The notes under the pieces are model-generated. The model saw only the letters and a list, made by a program, of their open reading frames with translations. It was not told the origin of the DNA and did not search any database. A stretch of DNA of 13,280 nt from JAWXBM01 sp034440115 (GTDB lineage: Bacteria; Pseudomonadota; Gammaproteobacteria; Xanthomonadales; SZUA-36). Position numbers and translations under genes: made by a program. Location of the stretch: the NCBI GenBank assembly GCA_034440115.1, contig JAWXBM010000162.1, positions 1 through 13,280 of the forward strand, read 5' to 3'. Shown here one piece after another: positions 8,308 to 13,280 of the stretch; position 1 is the stretch's first letter; every line of letters begins with the position of its first letter.

Positions 8308-9441
8308 ATGAATATTTCACGTCGTCAACTTCTCAGCCGCTTCGCAGTTACCACTGCAGCCGTTCCGCTGATGTTAAGATTTGGTATCGATTCCTGCGAA
8401 GCATCCGCCGCGACAGCCGTAGACTGGTCGATGGGGTTCCCGCAAGGTGCAGTGTTGCTGAACCGTAACGAAAACCCCCTCGGTCCATCGCCACGAGCCA
8501 TCAAATTCGCAACAGAAGGTATTCCACGCTCCTACCGTTATGCCGATCCGGATCTGATCCGATCTATGCTTGCGCAACACCATGAGATCGACAAAGAGTG
8601 GATCCTGGTTGGCACCGGGTCTGGAGAACTACTTTCGCTTGCGCCACTGGTTTTCGCGCGTGAAGGAAATGTTGTTTCCTCATTGGAGGCGTACCGCGCC
8701 CTGACGAACTACACGAGCAAGCTGGGTATCCCGGTAAAATGGGTGAAAATGCTCGCTAATAACAATTATGCCTATGATGTTGAAGGGCTTCTTGCTGCGG
8801 TCGACGAGGATACACGACTGTTATTTGTGGTCACACCCAATAACCCAACCAATACAGTCTTAAGCTACGAAGATCTGAAACGTATTGCGGACGCTTTGCC
8901 AACACACGTGCTGCTTGTGGTTGATGAGGCTTATATCCAGTATCAGCCTGACGGACCAACCGGGATTGATCTGTTGAAAGCGGGAAATTATCGAAACGTC
9001 CTTGTAACAAGGACTTTTTCCAAGGCGTATGGTCTGGCGGGGCTGCGAATTGGCTATGGCGTGGGACATCCAGATATTATGAATAAGATTGCGCAGTTTG
9101 GATGTGGCCCGACCAGTACGAACATGGCTGGATTCGGTGCCGCCGTGGGTGCACTTGAGGACCAGGCGCATGTAGCAAGTTCGCGCGCTTTCGCACAAGA
9201 AACACGCGCTTATTACGAACAGGAATGCCAGAAGTTTGGGCTACCATTTATCGGCGGAGATAGTATTTTTATGCTGATTGAGCTTGGTGATCGAACCAAA
9301 GAAATATCTGTTGAGCTGCAAAAACAAAAAATCTATATTCGCACTGGAGAAGAGTGGGATCTGCCGAGCTACCTGCGTGTATCGTATGGTCACGAAGAGG
9401 AAAATCAAGCCTTTTTCGCAGCACTCAAACAACTCCTGTAA
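8308..9441 (+). CDS. Tat-exported PLP aminotransferase, histidinol-phosphate aminotransferase-like
   Basis: A 377-aa fold-type I (class I/II) aminotransferase. Seen: LNRNENPLGPSP (51-62), the HisC-like N-terminal signature; a cofactor-phosphate loop around GTGSGEL (102-108); TPNNPT (176-181); VVDEAY with Asp206; FSKAYGLAGLRIGY (237-250) with Lys239 as the Schiff-base lysine; and LRVSYG with Arg357 as the likely substrate-carboxylate ligand. No catalytic residue appears lost. The N-terminus is unusual for the family: MNISRRQLLSRF plus a hydrophobic stretch to about residue 23 is a Tat signal, so the enzyme should act in the periplasm. ATG at 8308 is chosen because GAGGA lies 7 nt upstream and places the twin arginines five residues from the start; an in-frame ATG at 8209 would bury the signal 38 residues deep. 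It lies 157 nt after the molybdenum hydroxylase. It is unlikely to be a true histidine-biosynthesis enzyme. Confidence 0.93.
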   Translation: MNISRRQLLSRFAVTTAAVPLMLRFGIDSCEASAATAVDWSMGFPQGAVLLNRNENPLGPSPRAIKFATEGIPRSYRYADPDLIRSMLAQHHEIDKEWILVGTGSGELLSLAPLVFAREGNVVSSLEAYRALTNYTSKLGIPVKWVKMLANNNYAYDVEGLLAAVDEDTRLLFVVTPNNPTNTVLSYEDLKRIADALPTHVLLVVDEAYIQYQPDGPTGIDLLKAGNYRNVLVTRTFSKAYGLAGLRIGYGVGHPDIMNKIAQFGCGPTSTNMAGFGAAVGALEDQAHVASSRAFAQETRAYYEQECQKFGLPFIGGDSIFMLIELGDRTKEISVELQKQKIYIRTGEEWDLPSYLRVSYGHEEENQAFFAALKQLL

Positions 9442-9486
9442 CCGACTGACCATTAAAGCCAGGCAGGAAGACTGCTATTACCATCG

Positions 9487-9524
9487 ATTCCATGGGCCGT
9501 TAAGATATTAGGCGCCCATGGAAT
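9487..9524 (+). repeat. Perfect 11-bp hairpin after the aminotransferase gene
   Basis: ATTCCATGGGC at 9487-9497 and GCCCATGGAAT at 9514-9524 are exact inverted copies with a 16-nt loop, starting 46 nt after the aminotransferase stop. No T-run follows on either side, so it is not a typical rho-independent terminator; it could protect the 3' end of the message or bind a protein. A third CCATGG follows at 9535-9540. Confidence 0.55.
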
Positions 9525-9605
9525 ACCTGGTACACCATGGCAATATACCGCCTCTAATTCGGTTAATTTCCAATTATGAGATTCCTCCAAATCTGGGGCG
9601 CTGAA

Positions 9606-9705
9606 AGGCGCGATGCTGTAAATTGCGCCAGAGTCTAGTGCGGCTTAGCTGCTACTTCTGCACGCGAACAAATCGGATACCCGGCTAACGCTGGGCATCG
9701 CGCCT
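9606..9705 (+). ncRNA. Candidate structured RNA element
   Basis: AGGCGCGATGC (9606-9616) is an exact inverted copy of GCATCGCGCCT (9695-9705). The enclosed 78 nt can fold further: GTGC (9638-9641) with GCAC (9660-9663), and CCCGGC (9680-9685) with GCTGGG (9690-9695) around a TAAC loop, the latter sharing one base with the outer helix. This would give a branched structure of about 100 nt, and a plus-strand terminator follows 106 nt later. No known RNA family was recognised and no convincing promoter was seen. A DNA element with inverted ends is an equal alternative, and the strand is a guess. Confidence 0.25.
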
Positions 9706-9811
9706 CTGACTAGTAACACTCTATTTTGCCCGTAATTTGCCTGCCCGAAGATCGCTTTTTTGTCACCCACAACGCTCATACGATGGTCCAGCTTTTCATC
9801 GGCAAATAGTC

Positions 9812-9832
9812 TCCCGATCACTCGGGGTTTTT
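9812..9832 (+). terminator. Rho-independent terminator
   Basis: CCCGA (9813-9817) pairs with TCGGG (9822-9826) around a TCAC loop, extended by a T-G wobble between 9812 and 9827 and followed by five T at 9828-9832. The T-run places it on the plus strand. It lies 370 nt after the aminotransferase stop, so it ends either a long 3' untranslated region or a separate small transcript in this region. Confidence 0.6.
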
Positions 9833-10000
9833 ATCAGTAGGGCTGTTGCGCCGCCGTTATGCTGCAAAGAATCATTTAACTCAACGCAAGGACATGGTCA
9901 CCGGAATCGAGGCACTCAACTTTAGCGCTGAATGTGCCCTACCGCAGCAACACCAGCTCGGGAATCACGACCGCATCGGTTTGTTTGCCGGCGTGACTGA

Positions 10001-11068
10001 CTAGTAATTGACGGCCGGGCTGCCCGCTGGGAAGAACACGCCGACCAGGCGCATACCGCTGTCGCTGGTGCATTCCAACGAATGTTGCTGCCGGCGCGGA
10101 AGAAAGATCACGTCTCCAGGCTGAACTTCGGCGCGTGCGTTTTCGGTCCACATAAAACCGTGCCCGGATAGGACAGTGATCGTTTCTTCATAAAGGTGCC
10201 GGTGTAAAGCCGCGCGTGAACAGGGGACTTCTCCGATGAACTGGGTCATGTCAGCGGAACCGTTGCGATCGTCAATCAACACCTGGTAAAAACGGTCAGC
10301 CATGGCCTCGCGCTTGGCGGGATCAACGGCGAACACCCGATCGAACCAGGCGTGATCAAAATTATCCGGCATACGATCGTGCCATTCAGGAGAGCCGCGT
10401 TCCGGGCAAATGGTGAGAGTCACCCGCAAGGGCGAAGAACTGTCGTCAGGTTCGATCGCAAAAGCTTCCTCTTCGGAGATGTAGGCACTTTGCTCGGCGG
10501 CAATGGCGAAAGCCTTCCCGGAAATCGTAAGCGTGCCGTGTCCTGACAGTACAAACAGAGCCACCTTGCTCCCCGGAAAGGCCATGACCGCGGGCTCGCC
10601 TGCATGTGCATTCAAGTGGAACAAGGAAAGGCAGCGGGCACCGTCCTCAGGGTGGATCAGGCTGGTATAGGTGATATTTCCTCGGCGTTCCAGTCTGGCA
10701 GGCTCCAGTGTCCTGACATAACAACCGCCATCGAGTACGGCCTTGCCAGTGGCGCCGCTGTCCCGGGGAGTTATAGGCAAGTGGGCGCTGGCAAGGATTT
10801 CATCCTCACTCGCTTCTTCATAGGAATCGCTGAGGTTGTTGTGGCTACCGTCGCAGAAGGGTGCATTTCGAGTGTGTTTGCAGGCGCAGAGCAGGTAGTC
10901 CCCATCGGCATCGCATGTGAATACCTTGGGCTCAAATTCGGTGCTTCGGTGCGACCCATCACAAAACGGCTGCCGGGCGCTGAGCCCACAGCTGCACCAT
11001 AAATATGTTTTGCCCTTTACCAGGGTAACAAGTGAAGGTTTACTTGCTGCGATTACTGGATCGGCCAT
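10001..11068 (-). CDS. Tandem CDGSH iron-sulfur domains fused to a bicupin
   Basis: A 355-aa cytosolic protein with an uncommon fusion. Two complete CDGSH [2Fe-2S] motifs lie at the N-terminus, both fitting C-x-C-x2-S/T-x3-P-x-C-D-G-S-H: Cys25/Cys27/Cys36/His40 and Cys61/Cys63/Cys72/His76, each able to bind one three-Cys one-His cluster. A linker (about 80-115) leads to two cupin domains. The first (about 145-220) has lost the metal-binding histidines. The second (about 275-350) keeps them: His289 and His291, Glu295, PGD at 317-319 and His329, consistent with one Fe or Mn site. CDGSH proteins move electrons or clusters; metal cupins include dioxygenases and isomerases; the reaction here is unknown. 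ATG at 11068 is preferred because AGAGGA lies 9 nt upstream and the protein begins just before the first CDGSH domain; an ATG at 11119 would add 17 residues. It diverges from the TetR gene, which may control it. Confidence 0.92.
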   Translation of the reverse strand: MADPVIAASKPSLVTLVKGKTYLWCSCGLSARQPFCDGSHRSTEFEPKVFTCDADGDYLLCACKHTRNAPFCDGSHNNLSDSYEEASEDEILASAHLPITPRDSGATGKAVLDGGCYVRTLEPARLERRGNITYTSLIHPEDGARCLSLFHLNAHAGEPAVMAFPGSKVALFVLSGHGTLTISGKAFAIAAEQSAYISEEEAFAIEPDDSSSPLRVTLTICPERGSPEWHDRMPDNFDHAWFDRVFAVDPAKREAMADRFYQVLIDDRNGSADMTQFIGEVPCSRAALHRHLYEETITVLSGHGFMWTENARAEVQPGDVIFLPRRQQHSLECTSDSGMRLVGVFFPAGSPAVNY

Positions 11069-11093
11069 GAATTCTCGTCCTCTGTAAATATGA

Positions 11094-11143
11094 CGACACT
11101 TCGAATGTGTCGCAGACATCTCTGAACAAATCAGAGGTTGTTC
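11094..11143. promoter_or_regulatory. Palindrome cluster between the CDGSH-cupin and tetR genes (candidate operators)
   Basis: Three perfect inverted repeats crowd into 50 nt of the 140-nt divergent gap: CGACAC/GTGTCG (11094-11099, 11107-11112, 7-nt spacer), CTCTGA/TCAGAG (11120-11125, 11131-11136, 5-nt spacer) and GAACAA/TTGTTC (11124-11129, 11138-11143, 8-nt spacer, overlapping the second). TetR proteins often bind such palindromes beside their own gene to control themselves and a divergent target. A TATAGT at 11171-11176 could be the -10 of the tetR promoter. Which palindrome is the operator cannot be decided by reading. Confidence 0.45.
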
Positions 11144-11208
11144 AAGTATGCACGATGCGCTTAGTTAGGCTATAGTTGGGTGAAGTAAACTTTAGGGAAA
11201 GCGCCCCA

Positions 11209-11883
11209 ATGGCAACACGCGAAACACAAGCCTTGATCCTTGATACGGCCCTTGGACTCTTCAATCGCAATGGTAGCAATGCCATTTCGACTAATCGAAT
11301 TGCGGCTGAATGCGGGATATCGCGAGGTAATCTGCATTATCATTTTCACAACAAGGCCGAAATTGTCCAGTCCATTTTCGGGCGCATCGTGGGCTCGATG
11401 AACAATGGCTCGACCGCCGATCATCTCGACCCGACGCTGAAACATATGACGGAAATGTTTGTCCGTCAGTCGCTGCTAATCCATAAGTTTGAGTTTTTCT
11501 ACCGGGAAATGACAACCCTTCTTCCTCAGGACGAATTGCTGTTCCTACGCTATCGCGAACACCGTGAAAAACGGCTTGTCTCGATTGAGCAGTTTTTTCT
11601 CGCTTTGAAGGATAACGGCACGATGAATTTCGGGCCGGATCCAGCGGTGGTTGCTTCGCTGCTGACAACCACTTGGATCATTTGTGACAGTTGGCCGAAC
11701 TTCGTGGAATTCCAAGGAATAGAGTTCAATGCAGGAGCAATCTGCCAGGGCTATGACTTAATTCTCCGCTTGCTCGCACCTTACATTACGATCGATATCA
11801 ACGAGGTCACGAAAAGCTCCCACCAGACCATCTACAGCATGCTAGCGGAAATGTCACCAAACAAATTGACATCGGCCAACTAA
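11209..11883 (+). CDS. TetR/AcrR-family transcriptional regulator
   Basis: A 224-aa one-component regulator. The N-terminal DNA-binding domain is clear: ILDTALGLFNRNGSNAIST (10-28) and a helix-turn-helix through NRIAAECGISRGNLHYHFHNKAEI (29-52), with the usual YHFxNKxE ending. The remaining 150 residues are helical and should form the ligand-binding and dimerisation domain, which is too divergent to predict a ligand. ATG at 11209 is preferred; AGGGA lies about 10 nt upstream. An in-frame TTG at 11176 would add 11 residues that are not part of the domain. It is divergent from the CDGSH-cupin gene across a 140-nt gap with palindromes, so autoregulation and repression of that gene are the simplest reading. 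Control of the TonB cluster more than 2 kb away is possible but nothing in the sequence shows it. Confidence 0.95.
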   Translation: MATRETQALILDTALGLFNRNGSNAISTNRIAAECGISRGNLHYHFHNKAEIVQSIFGRIVGSMNNGSTADHLDPTLKHMTEMFVRQSLLIHKFEFFYREMTTLLPQDELLFLRYREHREKRLVSIEQFFLALKDNGTMNFGPDPAVVASLLTTTWIICDSWPNFVEFQGIEFNAGAICQGYDLILRLLAPYITIDINEVTKSSHQTIYSMLAEMSPNKLTSAN

Positions 11884-11911
11884 CGCAACAGACGAATGTC
11901 GGCATCACAGA

Positions 11912-11927
11912 GTGCTCTTCGGAGCGC
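11912..11927 (+). other. UUCG-tetraloop hairpin after tetR
   Basis: GTGCTC (11912-11917) pairs with GAGCGC (11922-11927), with one G-U wobble, around a TTCG loop closed by C-G, an exceptionally stable RNA fold. It starts 29 nt after the tetR stop. No T-run follows on either strand, so it is at best a weak or RNA-stabilising 3' element between the convergent tetR and dehydrogenase genes. Confidence 0.4.
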
Positions 11928-12058
11928 AGAAACCAGAAAATGAAAAACCGAAACCGACTACGTTCAAGCTAGCCCACAAGCGCTGCAAATCTGCGCTCAG
12001 ACGCAAGGCATCTTCAGGCACTGCGAGCAGCATCAACACGATTTTTCATGTGCACGCC

Positions 12059-12844
12059 TCACACAAAACGGGGACCTTTTATAGCTGCACCGAGTGCCCG
12101 GATCACGCTACCTTTTATTGAATCGACCATGCCAGTACTGGACACACCGACGGCAGGCTCATTTTTGAACACCGTTAATCGTGAACCGTCTTTCCCTACT
12201 GCTTTAAACTCTCCTACCAACATCTTATCCAAGCTTGGATCGGCAATGATACGAGTCAGTGTATTGTCGAGTCCAAGTGTAGCGAGAGCAAAGGTAACCA
12301 TCGAATTGACGCTACGTGGAAACATTTCTGCTATATCCCGCGCAGAACCTTCAAATAGGACAACTTCACCTCCTTCATGCTCGCCCCCTTTATCAATTGA
12401 CGTTGGTGGTTTACGAAACGTCACTTCTGCGCTTTGCCACTTTTCACGGCAGTCAAGAAAATTATCCATCCCCGCTACTGCCCCGTGCGGAATAAATAGT
12501 TGTGTACCGCACTCCCTGGCTGTAGTCAGCAAGCTATCCAATAATTCGTCGTTTGCCAACGCAACCATGGAGCAAGGCATGTAGCTGGTTTTTCGAAGCA
12601 CGTCATGACCCATGCTAACGGTAACTTGTGGATGTGCAACTTCAACAACAAGATCGAGACTGCCTGCACTCTCCAGAAACCTGGCACGGTCAGTTGTACC
12701 GATGGCGGCTGGCAAAGCAGCCATCTCTTCACTGTCAGGGTCAAGAACGCTGGCAACGTTTATATCAGTGGCAGATAAGGCTTTATACAGCGAACTGCCA
12801 ATAAACCCGAATCCAATAATTCCAATCTGGTATTGAGCGGTCAT
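12059..12844 (-). CDS. Aspartate dehydrogenase (NadX)-like protein, divergent active site
   Basis: A 261-aa NAD(P)-dependent dehydrogenase of the NadX family, whose characterised members oxidise L-aspartate to iminoaspartate. Seen: Rossmann motif IGIIGFGFIGSSLY (7-20), LVVEVAHPQ (65-73), CSMVALANDELL (91-102, matching the usual SVGALAD-like segment), LFIPHGAVAGMD (116-127, family usually SGA), VTFRKPP (141-147), MFPRSVNSMVTFALATLGL (174-192) and IIADP (199-203). From memory the family carries a catalytic histidine about seven residues after that DP; here the aligned position is Val210, so aspartate activity is uncertain. ATG at 12844 has AAGGA 8 nt upstream; the adjacent ATG at 12847 is equally possible. 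Longer in-frame extensions overlap the aminotransferase fragment in another frame and are not credible. Its stop faces tetR. It follows the remnant aminotransferase by 13 nt, so the two were probably once an operon. Confidence 0.85.
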   Translation of the reverse strand: MTAQYQIGIIGFGFIGSSLYKALSATDINVASVLDPDSEEMAALPAAIGTTDRARFLESAGSLDLVVEVAHPQVTVSMGHDVLRKTSYMPCSMVALANDELLDSLLTTARECGTQLFIPHGAVAGMDNFLDCREKWQSAEVTFRKPPTSIDKGGEHEGGEVVLFEGSARDIAEMFPRSVNSMVTFALATLGLDNTLTRIIADPSLDKMLVGEFKAVGKDGSRLTVFKNEPAVGVSSTGMVDSIKGSVIRALGAAIKGPRFV

Positions 12845-12857
12845 CATGAATATCCTT

Positions 12858-13016
12858 TTATAAAAGCATTTTTGCATGTAAGCCGACCATGCAATTAATA
12901 TTATCTTCTGTGTTAAAGAAGTGGGTACTGAGACGCACGTTACTAGCTCCTTCCAGAGCACGTAACGAAATCTTGATCGTTTCTATACAGCCTGGCACTG
13001 CACAGCGCTGGATAAT
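12858..13016 (-). pseudogene. 3' remnant of a class V aminotransferase
   Basis: This 52-codon open stretch ends with a TAA at 12858-12860 and encodes an extreme C-terminal segment typical of class V PLP aminotransferases: ALEGASNVRLSTHFFNTED, followed by NINCMVGL (compare the family pattern VR-S-HFYNTEEDID-LV). The frame closes with TAA at 13017-13019 immediately upstream, no start codon with a ribosome site is present, and the catalytic domain is missing, so only the tail survives. The upstream sequence up to the window edge shows no aminotransferase homology in any frame, implying replacement or deletion rather than a single frameshift. It sits directly before the NadX-like gene. Homology is convincing for about 35 residues (roughly 12861-12965). 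Confidence 0.65.
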
Positions 13017-13280
13017 TTAGAATCTTTCTCGCAACTCCTTGATATGTAGGTAATCAAGCCGAACAATGAGCACCCAATTGTTAAATCCTGAGAAAACTTG
13101 TTTGCATTGAGGCTTTCATCAACATAGTCACTGTTCATGAGATCCAGCTTTCCTTTTTGTGCCCAGACGTAATTCACATTTTTCTTGGATTCAACTCGTA
13201 AGTGCAACTCTACAAATTTGGTTAGTGGGCAAGCTGCGGTAACATCGTGGCTTTTCTCACCGCCAAGCAAGAGGAGCACA
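12983..13280 (-). CDS. Unrecognised ORF, partial (5' end beyond window)
   Basis: An open frame of about 98 codons runs in from the right edge and stops with TAG at 12983-12985. I do not recognise it. The visible part begins LLLLGGEKSHDVTAACPL and contains charged segments such as VESKKNVNYVWAQKGKLDL, six cysteines and one short hydrophobic stretch, GCSLFGLITYI; no motif or signal is clear. A GTG at the very edge could be a start, but the frame may continue outside. Base composition is more AT-rich than the rest of the window, and its last 11 codons overlap the frame of the aminotransferase remnant. That fits sequence joined onto the remnant by a rearrangement. It may not be a real gene. Confidence 0.35.
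   Translation of the reverse strand, partial: VLLLLGGEKSHDVTAACPLTKFVELHLRVESKKNVNYVWAQKGKLDLMNSDYVDESLNANKFSQDLTIGCSLFGLITYISRSCEKDSKLSSAVQCQAV

Larger units (their letters stand above)
9442..10000. other. Gene-free, structured intergenic region
   Basis: This 559-nt region lies between the end of the plus-strand cluster and the end of the minus-strand CDGSH-cupin gene. No reading frame shows a recognisable domain. It holds an 11-bp hairpin close to the aminotransferase stop, a second 11-bp long-range inverted repeat enclosing smaller stems, and a rho-independent terminator pointing in the plus direction. An 11-bp direct repeat, CTGACTAGTAA, occurs at 9706-9716 and 9997-10007. A decayed mobile element or a small RNA could explain this structure. 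Confidence 0.5.

Noticed and set aside
9606..9705. Integron attC recombination site
   Set aside because: The ends of the inverted repeat (AGGCGCGATGC/GCATCGCGCCT) do not match the RYYYAAC/GTTRRRY core sites, and no cassette array or integrase is seen.
9737..9925. 62-codon plus-strand frame across the terminator
   Set aside because: It contains the terminator hairpin, has no ribosome site and shows no protein-like motif.
12845..12961. 38-residue N-terminal extension of the NadX-like protein
   Set aside because: It overlaps the aminotransferase remnant in another frame, lacks any homology, and the Rossmann fold begins right after the ATG with a good ribosome site.

Overview
The window looks like the chromosome of a Gram-negative gammaproteobacterium, probably marine or another environmental lineage. 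The reasons are a TonB-dependent outer-membrane receptor, two twin-arginine (Tat) export signals, a neurotransmitter:sodium symporter and roughly 50% GC judged by eye. The taxonomic call is inference. No tRNA, rRNA, CRISPR array or complete insertion sequence was seen.

Layout: (1) 1-2211, minus strand: a two-gene unit with a sodium-coupled amino-acid transporter (877-2211) followed after 39 nt by a class V PLP-dependent aminotransferase that runs off the left edge (1-837). (2) 2212-2643: a 432-nt divergent intergenic region with promoter-like sites for both directions. (3) 2644-9441, plus strand: TonB-dependent receptor, an unrecognised 183-aa secreted protein, a Tat-exported molybdopterin-binding subunit of the xanthine dehydrogenase/isoquinoline oxidoreductase class, and a Tat-exported aminotransferase related to histidinol-phosphate aminotransferase. 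(4) 9442-10000: a gene-free region with two strong inverted repeats and a rho-independent terminator. (5) 10001-11883: a protein with two CDGSH iron-sulfur motifs fused to a bicupin (minus), divergent from a TetR regulator (plus), with several palindromes between them. (6) 12059-13280, minus strand: an aspartate-dehydrogenase (NadX)-like gene preceded by the surviving 3' end of another class V aminotransferase and an unrecognised partial ORF.

How it may work together (inference): region 3 reads as a cell-envelope module. The receptor would bring an unknown substrate into the periplasm, where a molybdenum hydroxylase and a PLP enzyme, both exported folded with their cofactors, would modify it. 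The divergent sodium symporter and cytosolic aminotransferase could take up and use the amino-acid product. The hydroxylase has no [2Fe-2S] partner here; the place where one might be expected holds the 183-aa protein, whose only cysteine lies in the signal peptide. This module is the best candidate for something undescribed. Regions 5 and 6 may be a separate locus; amino-acid/imino-acid chemistry is the only common theme.
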